DNA of 64,000 nucleotides from Streptomyces netropsis (GCF_014203545.1 NZ_JACHJG010000014.1:42258-106257); one strand, 5' to 3'. Numbered from the stretch's first letter, positions 25,893-34,808 are shown. Numbers and translations: made by a program. Notes: generated from the letters alone by a model not told the origin.

Positions 25893-28157
25893 GTGGGAGC
25901 AGAATTGTCAAACGAGAAATTGGCGCACGAGCAGGAATTCATCGATCTGCTCCACGGCCGCCTGGACGAACTGCGGGCCGGAGCCGAGGCGTCGGTGAAG
26001 GGCGCCCTGGCGCCGACGGGGAACGGACTCCAGGCACGGGTGGAGCGCGATGTGCTGGTCGCCGAGCAGTCCGGGCTGCTCGCCGCCTTCAACGCCGGGG
26101 AGAACGGGCTCTGCTTCGGCCGGCTGGTGTTCCGGGACGGGCGCGATCACCACATCGGCCGGATCGGCATCCGGCGCGACGACGCCGACCGCACACCGCT
26201 CGTCGTCGACTGGCGGGCGGAGGTCGCCCGTCCCTTCTACCTCGCCACCGGGCACACCCCCATGGGGCTGCGACGCAGGCGTCACATCACCACCGAGGGC
26301 CCCCGGGTCACCGCTCTGCACGACGAGATCCTGGACCTCGCCGACACCCTGCGCACCGGCCATGAGGGAACCGACGCGGACGCCGTCCTGCTCGCCGCGC
26401 TGGACGCCTCCCGCACCGGACGGATGCACGACATCGTGCAGACCATCCAGGCCGAGCAGGACCGCATCATCCGCGCCCCGCACCACGGCGTCCTCGTCGT
26501 GGAGGGCGGTCCCGGCACCGGGAAGACCGTCGTGGCCCTGCACCGTGCCGCCTTCCTGCTCTACGCCCACCGGGAGCAGCTGGCCCGCCGGGCCGTGCTG
26601 ATCGTCGGGCCCAACCCCGCGTTCCTCGGCTACATCTCGGAGGTGCTGCCCTCGCTCGGCGAGACCGGCGTCCTGCTCGCCACGCCCGGCGAACTCTTCC
26701 CCGGCGTGACCGCCACCGGAACCGACACCGCCCGGGCCGCCGCCGTCAAGGGCGGCTTGGCGATGGCCGACGCGCTGGCGCGGTTCGTGCGGGACCGGCA
26801 GACGCTGCCCGACCCCGTGACCGTGATCGAGCACGAGGACGGCGAGCTGCTCCTGGACGCCGAGATCGCCCACGAGGCCCGGCGCCGGGCGCGCGAGACC
26901 GGGCTGCCGCACAACCTCGCCCGCCCGTACTTCGCGTTCCGCGTCATCGACGCGCTGACCGCGCAGCTGACCGACCGGATCGGCGCCGACCCCTACGGCG
27001 GACCGAACCTCCTCGGCCCCGACGACATCGCCCAGCTCGGCAAGGCCATCGCCACCAGCCCCGAGGTGCGCTCCGCCATCGAGGAGCTGTGGCCCGCCCT
27101 CACACCGGAGCAACTGGTCGCCGACTTCCTCACCGACCCCGTCCACCTCCCGGAGGCCGACGCGCGGGCGATCCGCCGCACCGGAGGCGACTGGACCCCC
27201 GCGGACGTCCCGCTGCTCGACGAGGCCGCCGAACTCCTCGGCGAGGACGACGCGGCGGCCCGCGCGGCCGCCGAGGCCGAGCGCCAGGAGCGGATCGCGT
27301 ACGCGCAGGGCGTCCTCGACCTCAGCTACGGCTCCCGCACCCAGGAGTTCGAGGACCGCGAGGACGAGGACTCGGAGGTGCTGGCCGCCCACGACCTGGT
27401 CGACGCGGAACGGCTCGCGGACCGGCACGAGGAGGCCGACCACCGCAGCGCCGCCGAACGCGCCGCCGCCGACCGCACCTGGGCGTTCGGTCACATCATC
27501 GTGGACGAGGCGCAGGAGCTGTCCCCGATGGCGTGGCGGCTGCTGATGCGCCGCTGCCCGACCCGCTCGATGACCCTGGTCGGCGACCCGGCGCAGACCG
27601 CCGAGCCGGGCGGCTGCGGCGCGTGGGAGCCGATCCTCGCGCCGTACGTCGACGACCGCTGGGAACACGTCAAGCTGGGCGTGAACTACCGCACGCCGAC
27701 GGAGATCATGGAGATCGCCGCAGACGTGATCCGGTCCGTGGACACCACCTTCGAGCCCCCGCGCTCGATCCGCTCCACGGGCGCGGGACCGTGGGCGCGG
27801 CACACCGACGACCTGAGCGGCGCGGTCGCCGAGGCCGTCGCCCGGGAGTCGCGCGCGGAAGGACGCCTCGCGGTGATCGCCCCGCGCGGGCACCACGAAG
27901 CCCTGGCCGCGGCCCTCCCGGACGCCTCCGCAGGCCCCTCCCCGGATCTGACCGGTCCGGTGGTGCTGCTCGACCCGAGGCAGGCCAAGGGCCTGGAATT
28001 CGACACGGTGATCGTGGCGGAACCGGGGGAGTTCGGGGTGAGTGACCTGTACGTCGCGCTCACCCGGGCGACGCAGCGACTGGGCGTGGTCCACACGGGG
28101 GCGCTGCCCGCGGGGCTCCAGGGGTTGGCCGCCGCCGACGCCGCGCCCGGCCGGTGA
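25893..28157 (+). CDS. helD: HelD/HelR-family RNA polymerase-associated ATPase (UvrD-like helicase fold)
   Basis: A 754-residue superfamily-1 ATPase. The N-terminal coiled-coil arm (about 5-70, EKLAHEQEFIDLLHGRLDEL) is the part that enters the RNA polymerase secondary channel in HelD. It is followed by FGRLVFRDGRDHHIGRIGI and VVDWRAEVARPFYLAT, typical of the family. Motifs: Walker A GGPGTGKT (205-212), Walker B VDEAQELSPM (about 535) and late motif QAKGLEFDTVIV. HelD proteins remove stalled or drug-inhibited polymerase from DNA. Actinomycete HelR versions give rifamycin tolerance, and this size fits, but I found no rifamycin-associated element upstream. GTG 25893 was taken as start; TTG 25905, with GGGAG before it, is an equally good alternative. 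A strong hairpin follows the stop. Confidence 0.88.
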   Translation: MGAELSNEKLAHEQEFIDLLHGRLDELRAGAEASVKGALAPTGNGLQARVERDVLVAEQSGLLAAFNAGENGLCFGRLVFRDGRDHHIGRIGIRRDDADRTPLVVDWRAEVARPFYLATGHTPMGLRRRRHITTEGPRVTALHDEILDLADTLRTGHEGTDADAVLLAALDASRTGRMHDIVQTIQAEQDRIIRAPHHGVLVVEGGPGTGKTVVALHRAAFLLYAHREQLARRAVLIVGPNPAFLGYISEVLPSLGETGVLLATPGELFPGVTATGTDTARAAAVKGGLAMADALARFVRDRQTLPDPVTVIEHEDGELLLDAEIAHEARRRARETGLPHNLARPYFAFRVIDALTAQLTDRIGADPYGGPNLLGPDDIAQLGKAIATSPEVRSAIEELWPALTPEQLVADFLTDPVHLPEADARAIRRTGGDWTPADVPLLDEAAELLGEDDAAARAAAEAERQERIAYAQGVLDLSYGSRTQEFEDREDEDSEVLAAHDLVDAERLADRHEEADHRSAAERAAADRTWAFGHIIVDEAQELSPMAWRLLMRRCPTRSMTLVGDPAQTAEPGGCGAWEPILAPYVDDRWEHVKLGVNYRTPTEIMEIAADVIRSVDTTFEPPRSIRSTGAGPWARHTDDLSGAVAEAVARESRAEGRLAVIAPRGHHEALAAALPDASAGPSPDLTGPVVLLDPRQAKGLEFDTVIVAEPGEFGVSDLYVALTRATQRLGVVHTGALPAGLQGLAAADAAPGR

Positions 28158-28160
28158 CCG

Positions 28161-28195
28161 CCCGGTGCGGGGACGCGCCGCGTCCCCGCACCGGG
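28161..28195. terminator. Bidirectional hairpin terminator between convergent genes
   Basis: CCCGGTGCGGGGACG (28161-28175) is perfectly complementary to CGTCCCCGCACCGGG (28181-28195), giving a 15-bp GC stem with a 5-base loop. It begins four bases after the HelD stop and ends 19 bases from the convergent GH109-like gene. It should terminate both, although it has no T-run, as is common in actinomycetes. Confidence 0.8.
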
Positions 28196-28214
28196 GAGGA
28201 GGGGAGACCGCGCC

Positions 28215-29657
28215 CTACGGCTTCGCCGAGTCCATCCCGGGGCGGGCCTGCCGCCACAGCCCCCGTGTGAAGTCGGGGATGGCCTGCGGCGCGCCCTGTG
28301 CCTTGATCGAGGCAGAGCTGAGCGGCACCGGAGCGGTCCAGGTGGCCCCGTCGTACACGTCGAAGTCGGGCACCAGACCCAGCTGCATGCACTGCATCAG
28401 CCGGAAGACCATGATGTAGTCCATGCCGCCGTGCCCGCCGGGCGGGTTGGCGTGCTCCTTCCACAGCCAGTGGTCCCATTTCGCGTACTTCTTGAAATCG
28501 CCCCACTCGTCGTCGGACATCTCCGGCTCGAGATAGATCCTCGGCGGGTAGTCCTCGAAGACCCCCTTCGTGCCGCCCAGAATGTTCAGACGGCTGTAGG
28601 GATGCGGATTGGAGACCGCGTGCTCCAGCCGGATCACCCGGCCCTTCGCCGTCTGTACGAGACTGATCGACATGTCGCTCTGGATGTAGCTCTCCTTCCA
28701 GCTCGCATCGCCCGGCGGCATGTGCTGCGCGCGATAGGCGGCCAGTCCCAGGGCGGGGGAGCCGAACGTCGTGATCCGCACGGCGCGGTCCCCGCGGTTG
28801 ACGTCCATGTAGTTGGCGACCGGCCCGCACCCGTGGTTGGGGTAGAGGTCGCCCTTGAGCCGGGTGTGCCAGAGCCGCCGCCACGGGCTCTCGTAGTACG
28901 TCGGTGAGAACATCAGACCGCGCAGATCGTGGATGTACGCTCCCGCGCCGTGCAGGAGGTCGCCGAAGAGCCCTGCGTGCGCCATGCGCAGGACCCGCAT
29001 CTCGTTTCTGCCGTAACAGCAGTTCTCCATCTGTATGCAGTGCCGGCGGTTGCGCTCGGAGAGGTCCACCAACCGCCACAGCTGGTCGAGTTCCATGGCG
29101 AGGGGACACTCGACGCCGACGTGTTTGCCGTTCCGCAGAGCCGTCTCGGCCATCGGGAAGTGCCATTCCCAGGGCGTCGCTACGTAGACGAAGTCCAGAT
29201 CGCCGCGCGCGCAGAGCTGTTCGTAGTCGTCGTCGCCCTTGGTGTAGAGGGCGGGAGCCGGCTGTCCCGCGGCCGTGACCTTGGCGGCGACCTTCTCCGC
29301 CTTCGCTCTGACGGGGTCGCACAGCGCGTTGACCCGGACACCGGGGACGGCGAGGAAGAGGTCGGTCATGGCGTCGCCGCGGTTGCCCAGGCCGATGATC
29401 CCGACCCGGACGGTGCCACGCCGCTCGAACGGCGTGCCGATCATGGTCTTGCCCTGGCGGGCCGGCCAGGCCGGCTCGTCGGCCGCCTGCGGCGCCGGGG
29501 CGCCGGGGTCATGGGGGGCGGCAGCCGCGGCGCTCGCCGCGCCGAGTCCGCCGAGGCCCACACCGAGTCCGGCGCCGGCGGCGCCCGCGGACCTCAGCAC
29601 GGAACGACGGCTGACCTCGGGGTCCTCACGGTGGTGCTGCGGGGCTGGCTCGTGCAT
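28215..29657 (-). CDS. TAT-exported Gfo/Idh/MocA oxidoreductase, GH109-like
   Basis: A 480-residue protein with a twin-arginine signal (SRRSVLRSAGAAGAG, Arg17-Arg18, then an Ala/Gly-rich core to about residue 47). The mature part is a Rossmann NAD domain (VRVGIIGLGNRGDAM at about 84-98) with Gfo/Idh elements VYVATPWEWHFPMAETAL and GKHVGVECPLAM. IQMENCCYGRNEMRVLRM and YPNHGCGPVANYMDVNRGDR match the GH109 glycosidases, which cleave alpha-N-acetylgalactosamine with NAD as a bound cofactor. Export with a bound nucleotide would explain the TAT signal. The AGGAGG ribosome site before ATG 29657 is strong. The substrate is not proven; other members of this family are plain dehydrogenases. Confidence 0.87.
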   Translation of the reverse strand: MHEPAPQHHREDPEVSRRSVLRSAGAAGAGLGVGLGGLGAASAAAAAPHDPGAPAPQAADEPAWPARQGKTMIGTPFERRGTVRVGIIGLGNRGDAMTDLFLAVPGVRVNALCDPVRAKAEKVAAKVTAAGQPAPALYTKGDDDYEQLCARGDLDFVYVATPWEWHFPMAETALRNGKHVGVECPLAMELDQLWRLVDLSERNRRHCIQMENCCYGRNEMRVLRMAHAGLFGDLLHGAGAYIHDLRGLMFSPTYYESPWRRLWHTRLKGDLYPNHGCGPVANYMDVNRGDRAVRITTFGSPALGLAAYRAQHMPPGDASWKESYIQSDMSISLVQTAKGRVIRLEHAVSNPHPYSRLNILGGTKGVFEDYPPRIYLEPEMSDDEWGDFKKYAKWDHWLWKEHANPPGGHGGMDYIMVFRLMQCMQLGLVPDFDVYDGATWTAPVPLSSASIKAQGAPQAIPDFTRGLWRQARPGMDSAKP

Positions 29658-29765
29658 CGGTCCTCCTGGGAGCTGATGATGAGCTGCACGTGCGTGAACG
29701 TCGGTAAGGACCTTGACGGTTGAGGCGGATGCAGCGCAAGAGGCCCTGGGGGCTCTCGGCACCGG

Positions 29766-29995
29766 TTCGTCACCGCGTCCTTGATGCTGTCGGGCCTCGG
29801 CGAGGTCGCGGGCGTGGCACCGGCTCGTCTGCGACCGGAGCCTACGTGGCCTACGGCGGCCTGCCGTCGGTGGTGCCACCGTGGGCGGTCGTCGGCCTCC
29901 GCGCCGCCACCCAGGCCATCGGAACGGTCGCGGAACCGCTACCCCGCGGTCCGGGCGTCCCGGCCCTCGCCGACCCCGGCCCTGACGCGGCGTAG
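29766..29995 (+). pseudogene. Possible degraded coding remnant
   Basis: The 446-base gap 29658-30103 has no intact recognisable gene. Within it a coding-like stretch with G/C third positions reads FVTASLMLSGLGEVAGV in one frame up to about 29830. It then continues in another frame as YVAYGGLPSVVPPWAVVGL and onward to TAG 29993-29995. The hydrophobic composition suggests a small membrane protein broken by a frameshift. I do not recognise the family. The stretch could also be chance open frame in GC-rich DNA. The rest of the gap holds the promoter zone of the next gene. Confidence 0.25.
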
Positions 29996-30103
29996 GCCCC
30001 GGCCCGTAGCCCGATTGGTTCGAATCCGGCCGGCATCGGCTTCACCGTGGCCGTGACCGGTGATGTGTTGTAGCGGGGAGGGACCACCGAAGGAAGGATC
30101 TCT

Positions 30104-31009
30104 ATGCGCAGTCAACTGCTCAGACGCGGCGTGAGGACGGCGGCCGTCGCCACCCTCACCTTCGCCACCGCCGTGGGCGGAGCGAGCGGTGCCACCGCAC
30201 AGCGGCACGGGGCGTCCCCGATCGACGTCACCGTCAACGCCTCGGGCATCAAGGCACCGCACCACCACGAAGGCGGCCGCGTCGCCTTCCGGGTCTCGAC
30301 CGACGCCAAGGACGGCCGTCAGCTCCAGGTCGTGCGCCCGCACAAGGGCGTACCCATCAGCCGCGTGCTCCGCGACCTGGCCGACGCGGTCAGCCACACC
30401 CCGTCCAAGGCGGCGGCCGGAATGCGGGCGTTCGAGGCCGACGCCGAGGCGGTGGGCGGGGCCTTCGTCACCCGGAAGGTCAACGAGGAATTCATCACGT
30501 CGATCCCGGCCGGCACGGTCTACCTGATCGACTTCACGGCGTTCCTGGACCGTCCCACCAAGCCGGTGGTGAAGTCCCTCAAGCTGTACGGTTCGCACGG
30601 CGGGCACCACAAGGCCCTGACGAGGTCGCCGCACAGCACCGTGACCTTCCGGGACACCGACGCGGGACCGCGCTTCCGTACCGAGGGACTGGTCACCTCC
30701 CACAAGCCCATCCTGATCCGCAACGCCTCGACCGAGATCCACGAGGCACAGATCCAGCGGGTCACCGCGGGCACCACCGACCGCGGGCTCCGCGCGTACT
30801 TCGACGCGATGGCGCAGAACAAGAAGGCGAAGTCGCCCTTCACCGGTCAGCCCGTGGGCTTCGGCGGCATCTCGCCCGGTCACACGGCGCTTCTGCGCAT
30901 CCACGGCCTGAAGCCGGGCACCTACGCGCTGACGTGCTGGGTTCCCGATGAGCACAGCGGTCTGCCGCATGTCTTCATGGGCATGTACAAGATCGTCCAC
31001 CTCCGCTGA
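30104..31009 (+). CDS. Secreted protein of unknown function
   Basis: A 301-residue protein with a Sec signal peptide (MRSQLLRRGVRTAAVATLTF, likely cut after GATA at about residue 32). The mature part is rich in His near its start (APHHHEGG) and in the middle (GSHGGHHK). The C-terminal segment PGHTALLRIHGLKPGTYALT then CWVPDEHSGLPHVFMGMYKI looks like a cupredoxin-type beta-sandwich, with Cys, His and Met in positions that could bind copper, but the rest does not match a family I know. Ribosome site GAAGGAAGGA precedes the ATG. It is a single gene closed by a strong bidirectional terminator. Confidence 0.75.
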   Translation: MRSQLLRRGVRTAAVATLTFATAVGGASGATAQRHGASPIDVTVNASGIKAPHHHEGGRVAFRVSTDAKDGRQLQVVRPHKGVPISRVLRDLADAVSHTPSKAAAGMRAFEADAEAVGGAFVTRKVNEEFITSIPAGTVYLIDFTAFLDRPTKPVVKSLKLYGSHGGHHKALTRSPHSTVTFRDTDAGPRFRTEGLVTSHKPILIRNASTEIHEAQIQRVTAGTTDRGLRAYFDAMAQNKKAKSPFTGQPVGFGGISPGHTALLRIHGLKPGTYALTCWVPDEHSGLPHVFMGMYKIVHLR

Positions 31010-31026
31010 GGAGTGAGCCCGTCGGC

Positions 31027-31065
31027 GGAGGTCGTCGGGAGCGGTCCCCGCTCCCGACGACCTCC
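31027..31065. terminator. Bidirectional hairpin terminator
   Basis: A perfect 17-bp stem: GGAGGTCGTCGGGAGCG (31027-31043) with its complement at 31049-31065 and a GTCCC loop. It lies between the stops of two convergent genes (31009 and 31068), 17 bases after the first and 2 bases before the second, so it should serve both. Confidence 0.88.
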
Positions 31066-31067
31066 CC

Positions 31068-31619
31068 TCACGCCGCCGCCTTCTCGAACTCGCCGGTGAA
31101 GGCCGCGCAGAAGGCCTCCAGATCGCCGGGCTTGCGGCTGGTGACGAGCGTATTGGGGCCGCTCGCACAGATCGCGACCCGCTCGTCGACCCAGGTGCCC
31201 CCGGCATTACGGATGTCGGTGCGCAGACTGGGCCACGAGGTGAGCGTCCGGCCCCGCAGGACATCGGCCTCCACCAGGGTCCAGGGGGCGTGACAGATGG
31301 CCGCGACGGGCTTGCCCGCGTCGAAGAACCCCTTCGCGAAGGCCACCGCCCGCTCGTCCATCCGCAGGGCGTCGGGGTTGGCAACGCCCCCGGGCAGGAC
31401 CAGCGCGTCGTAGTCGTCGACGCCGGTGTGATCCAGGTCCGCGTCCACGGCGAAAGTGTCGCCCTTGTCCAGGTGGTGGAACGCCTGGATCCGGCCGGAT
31501 TTCGTGGAGACCAGCCGGGGGGTGCCGTCGGCGTCGAGCACCGCCTGCCAGGGATCCGTGAGCTCGATCTGTTCGACACCCTCCGGTGCCACCAGGAACG
31601 CGATCCGCATGCTGCTCAT
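31068..31619 (-). CDS. DJ-1/PfpI-family protein
   Basis: A 183-residue class-I glutamine-amidotransferase-fold protein. The nucleophile elbow is AAICHAPWTLVEA with Cys109-His110, the catalytic pair of the PfpI protease/deglycase group. DYDALVLPGGVANPDALR is the preceding family segment. Members act as proteases, glyoxalase-like deglycases or stress chaperones in the cytoplasm; which applies here cannot be seen. Tandem ATGs occur at 31622 and 31619. The second was chosen because it is better spaced from the GAGAGGA ribosome site. Confidence 0.88.
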   Translation of the reverse strand: MSSMRIAFLVAPEGVEQIELTDPWQAVLDADGTPRLVSTKSGRIQAFHHLDKGDTFAVDADLDHTGVDDYDALVLPGGVANPDALRMDERAVAFAKGFFDAGKPVAAICHAPWTLVEADVLRGRTLTSWPSLRTDIRNAGGTWVDERVAICASGPNTLVTSRKPGDLEAFCAAFTGEFEKAAA

Positions 31620-31768
31620 CATGGTCCTCTCGTTGTCGGAGAAGCGGTTCCGGCCGTGACGACGGGGCGGCGCGGTCACGCGGTCCCGCCCCCACGCCGG
31701 TACGGGTGACCGGGCGGCGGCCGAGGAAACCCCGGCCGCCCTGAATCCCCTCGAACGATGTGCCCGCG

Positions 31769-32290
31769 CTACTCCCTCGGCTTGTGGCGGTGCAGTGCCC
31801 AGCCGGGCAGCCCGAACCAGCACAGCACCAACCAGGCGACCACCCCCGCGACCAGCCAGGGAACCGCCGCGTTGTGCAGCGCGATCCGCAGGATCAACAG
31901 CAGCGCGCAGGTGACGGTGGCCAGGAGCAGCACGACACCGACCATGGTCAGCCGCCCGGCCCAGACGACGGTCTGCGGCTTCATCCGGCGTCCGCTCACG
32001 ATCCGGTGGAACGAGACCGGGCTGACGAGGGCGCCGGTGGTGGCCGCTCCCAGGACGACCGTGATCACGTAGATGGTGTGATCGGTGTCGTCCAGGGTGG
32101 CGAATCGTGGTGTGAAGACCACGGTCAGCAGGAAGCCGAAGAGGATCTGCACGCCCGTCTGCGTGACGCGGACTTCCTGGAGCAGCTCGTTCCAGCGCCG
32201 GTCCGCCCGTTCGTCGGCCGATTCCTCGCGCCCGTTGTGCTGCTCCCCGCCCGGCCCGGTTCTGCCGCCCTGCCCGCCGGTCGCCGCCAT
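31769..32290 (-). CDS. DUF6328-type four-helix membrane protein
   Basis: A 173-residue protein with a hydrophilic, charged N-terminus (about 1-45) followed by four predicted transmembrane helices: TQTGVQILFGFLLTVVF, TIYVITVVLGAATTGALV, LTMVGVVLLLATVTCALLL and VPWLVAGVVAWLVLCWFGL. The segment RWNELLQEVRVTQTGVQILF with an FHRIVSGRR loop is typical of a widespread actinobacterial family of unknown role. The ribosome site GGAGGACCGC precedes ATG 32290. It sits alone, divergent from the DAO-Rieske gene. Confidence 0.78.
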   Translation of the reverse strand: MAATGGQGGRTGPGGEQHNGREESADERADRRWNELLQEVRVTQTGVQILFGFLLTVVFTPRFATLDDTDHTIYVITVVLGAATTGALVSPVSFHRIVSGRRMKPQTVVWAGRLTMVGVVLLLATVTCALLLILRIALHNAAVPWLVAGVVAWLVLCWFGLPGWALHRHKPRE

Positions 32291-32449
32291 GCGGTCCTCC
32301 TTCCTGTCCCGCCGCCGCGTCCCGCCGCTGTCCCGTCGCCGCGTCGCGATGCCCGGCGCTCTCCTCAGCTTGCGCCGGATCCGGCTCCGGGGTGGTCCGG
32401 GCGGAGGAACGGGCGGCGAGCTGAGCGGTTGCGGGATCCTCTCCGCCCG

Positions 32450-32479
32450 GGCGCCTCCCCACCTGCGGGGGGAGGCGCC
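32450..32479. other. Strong hairpin in a divergent promoter region
   Basis: GGCGCCTCCCC (32450-32460) and GGGGAGGCGCC (32469-32479) form a perfect 11-bp stem with an 8-base loop. It lies in the 279-base gap between two divergent genes, 91 bases before the DAO-Rieske ATG, where a terminator is not needed. It might be a regulatory dyad or a 5'-UTR structure. Confidence 0.35.
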
Positions 32480-32569
32480 GTCATCCGGTCGGCTGCCCGC
32501 CGATCGGCTCCGTTGCGCCGTTCGGTACCCCCACGTTAGGGCGAGGCCGCACCGGGAACATGGAAGGGC

Positions 32570-34162
32570 ATGCCGAAGCCCGCCCGCACGACGTACGAGT
32601 CCCACTGGATGGATTCGACACCGGACACGGCGTACCCCGCGATCGGCCCCGAGGCCGTGGTGGAGGCGGATGTCGCCGTGGTCGGCGGTGGCATCGCGGG
32701 CCTGTGCACCGCGTGGGAGCTGGCCCGGGCGGGCCGGGACGTCGTCGTCCTGGAGGCCGACCGGATCGCCACCGGCGTCAGCGGCTACACCACCGCCAAA
32801 GTCTCGGCGCTGCAAGGCCTGTGCTACGCGCGACTGCGGACCGAGCACGGGGCGGACGCCGCCGCCCTCTACGCACGCTCGCAGCTCGACGCCGTGGAAC
32901 ACACGGCAGCGCTCTGCGGGGAACTGGGCATCGACGCCGAACTGGAGCGGGCCCCCGCGTACACGTACGCGCGGACGGCCGAGCACGTGGACGCCGTCGG
33001 CGCCGAGGCACGCGCGGCACGGGAAGCCGGCCTCGACGCCTCGCTCGTCACCGACACCGACCTGCCGTTCCCGGTGGCCGCCGCCGTACACGTCCCGGAC
33101 CAACTCCAGTTCCACCCGCGCAAGTTCCTGCTGGCACTCGCCGAACAGTTCACCGCGGGCGGCGGACGCGTCCACGAGCGCACCCGTGTGGTGGGGCTCC
33201 ACGACGGCGCGCACTGCCGTCTCACCACCGAGAGCGGAGCCGTGGTGCACGCGCGTGACGTCGTCATCGCCACGCACTACCCGGTGTTCGACCGGTCCCT
33301 GCTCTCCGCCCGGCTCACGCCGCGCCGGGAACCGGTCGTCGCCGCGCCGGTCACGGCCGCGCGGGCGCCCCGGGGCATGTACGTCACACCCGAGGACGAC
33401 ATCCGCTCGGTACGCAGCGCCCCCTACGGCGAGGGGCAGCGGCTGGTCATCGTCACCGGAGCGTCCTTCGCACCGGGTGCACAGGGCGTGGCCGACCGGT
33501 TCGAGCGGCTCCAGGCCTGGGCGGACGCCTGCCTGCCGGGCTTCGCCGACGCGCCGTCCGTCCACCGATGGTCCGCGCAGGACAACGACTCCGACGACCA
33601 CCTGCCGTACGTCGGCCACGTCCATCCCGGAACCCGGCACGTCCACGTGGCCACCGGATTCGGCGGCTGGGGCATGACCAACGGGGTGATGGCCGGCCGG
33701 CTGCTCGCCGCCCGCATCACCGGCGCCCCGCGTCCCGCCTGGGCGCGGCTCGTCGACCCGAGAAGGCTGCCACCCCTGCGGGACACCTCGGAGCTGATGA
33801 AGGGCCAACTGGACGTCGCCCGGCACTTCGTGGGGGACCGGCTGCACACCACCCACGTCGACGCGGTCGCGGACATCACACCGGGCCGCGGGGCCGTCGT
33901 ACGGATCGGCGGACGCCGGTGCGCGGTCTACCGCGACCCGTCCGGCGAGGCACGGGCCGTCTCGGCGCGGTGCACACACCTGGGCTGCCTCGTCCACTTC
34001 GACGACGCCGAGCGGGTGTGGGAGTGCCCCTGCCACGGCTCCCGGTTCGCCACCGACGGCTCGGTCCTGCACGGGCCCGCCGTCCACCCCCTCGAACCAC
34101 GCGAGATTCCCGGCAATGACGATCACGACAAGGGGAACAAGGAAACGGACACGTCAGGCTGA
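32570..34162 (+). CDS. FAD-dependent oxidoreductase (DAO type) with C-terminal Rieske domain
   Basis: A 530-residue fusion. Residues about 30-410 are a D-amino-acid-oxidase/glycine-oxidase-like FAD fold (ADVAVVGGGIAGLCTAWELA at the start, then GVSGYTTAKVSALQG, and near the end VATGFGGWGMTNGVMAGRLL). Residues about 425-510 are a Rieske domain with complete ligands Cys468-x-His470 and Cys486-x2-His489 (CTHLGC and CPCHGSRF). Electrons should pass between FAD and the [2Fe-2S] centre, but the substrate and partner are unknown. A GGAAGGG ribosome site lies before ATG 32570. It is followed by small stress-protein genes on the same strand. The layout is known in actinobacteria and Bacillus. Confidence 0.87.
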   Translation: MPKPARTTYESHWMDSTPDTAYPAIGPEAVVEADVAVVGGGIAGLCTAWELARAGRDVVVLEADRIATGVSGYTTAKVSALQGLCYARLRTEHGADAAALYARSQLDAVEHTAALCGELGIDAELERAPAYTYARTAEHVDAVGAEARAAREAGLDASLVTDTDLPFPVAAAVHVPDQLQFHPRKFLLALAEQFTAGGGRVHERTRVVGLHDGAHCRLTTESGAVVHARDVVIATHYPVFDRSLLSARLTPRREPVVAAPVTAARAPRGMYVTPEDDIRSVRSAPYGEGQRLVIVTGASFAPGAQGVADRFERLQAWADACLPGFADAPSVHRWSAQDNDSDDHLPYVGHVHPGTRHVHVATGFGGWGMTNGVMAGRLLAARITGAPRPAWARLVDPRRLPPLRDTSELMKGQLDVARHFVGDRLHTTHVDAVADITPGRGAVVRIGGRRCAVYRDPSGEARAVSARCTHLGCLVHFDDAERVWECPCHGSRFATDGSVLHGPAVHPLEPREIPGNDDHDKGNKETDTSG

Positions 34163-34241
34163 GTGCGGTTGCGGACCCCGGGGGCCGCCCACAGGGTGGG
34201 TTCCGAAGGCAGCCGCCTTCCGACAGACAGGAGACCGGACC

Positions 34242-34406
34242 ATGAGCAAGGCAAAGGGCAAGGCCAAGCAGGTCAAGGGCAAGCTGAAGGAGACCACCGG
34301 CCGCGCCACCGACGACAAGCGGATGGAAGCCGAGGGTCGCGCCGAGAAGGTGGAAGGCAAGGCCCACGAGGCCGTCGCCGACGCCAAGAAGAAGTTCGAG
34401 CGCTGA
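34242..34406 (+). CDS. csbD: CsbD-family small stress protein
   Basis: A 54-residue, highly charged, Lys/Glu/Ala-rich protein with the CsbD pattern: GKAKQVKGKLKETTGRATDD, then MEAEGRAEKVEGKAHE. CsbD-like proteins are made in large amounts under general stress in many bacteria; their mechanism is unknown. The CAGGAGACC ribosome site before ATG 34242 fixes the start. It follows the DAO-Rieske gene by 79 bases and may share its transcript. Confidence 0.9.
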   Translation: MSKAKGKAKQVKGKLKETTGRATDDKRMEAEGRAEKVEGKAHEAVADAKKKFER

Positions 34407-34463
34407 CGCGCCGGTTTCGGCTGGGAATGCCGAAGCCGGTACGGACGGTAAGGACCGGAGAAC

Positions 34464-34787
34464 ATGCCTCGAGGATCAAGCCCGAAGCGTGAACGCCAGT
34501 ACGAGCACATCAAGGAGAGCGCCGAGGACCGTGGCGAGAGCACGAAACGGGCCAAGGAGATAGCCGCCCGCACCGTGAACAAGGAACGCGCCCGCTCCGG
34601 TGAGTCCCGCACCGCGAGCAAGAGCTCCACGCAGGACATGTCCTCCTCCCGGCGAGGCGGACAGCGCTCCCACAGCGGCGCCCAGGGACCGACCTACGAT
34701 CAGCTCTACGCCGAGGCTCAGCGCCGCAACATCCACGGCCGCTCGTCGATGAACAAGACCGAACTCAAGCGTTCCCTGGGACGTTGA
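34464..34787 (+). CDS. Small basic protein with Rho-N-like C-terminal helix (plasmid-stabilisation-protein type)
   Basis: A 107-residue hydrophilic protein. The N-terminal half is Lys/Arg/Glu-rich and probably helical (RQYEHIKESAEDRG, STKRAKEIAARTVNKER). A Ser/Gly/Gln-rich linker follows, then a short helix-extended-helix segment (YDQLYAEAQRRNIHGRSSMN, KTELKRSLGR) like the Rho termination-factor N-terminal/SAP-type nucleic-acid-binding motif. Databases often name this family plasmid stabilisation protein, without direct evidence. It lies 57 bases after csbD and is closed by a perfect hairpin terminator. Confidence 0.82.
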   Translation: MPRGSSPKRERQYEHIKESAEDRGESTKRAKEIAARTVNKERARSGESRTASKSSTQDMSSSRRGGQRSHSGAQGPTYDQLYAEAQRRNIHGRSSMNKTELKRSLGR

Positions 34788-34808
34788 CGGGTCACTGATC
34801 GCAGGTCA

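Noticed and set aside
25908..28094. 728-codon minus-strand frame across helD
   Set aside because: Antisense shadow; helD has Walker A/B motifs and family length.
30017..30027. tRNA T-arm-like sequence GGTTCGAATCC
   Set aside because: The flanking bases do not form a proper 5-bp T stem, and no anticodon arm, D arm or acceptor stem can be built upstream; no CCA follows.
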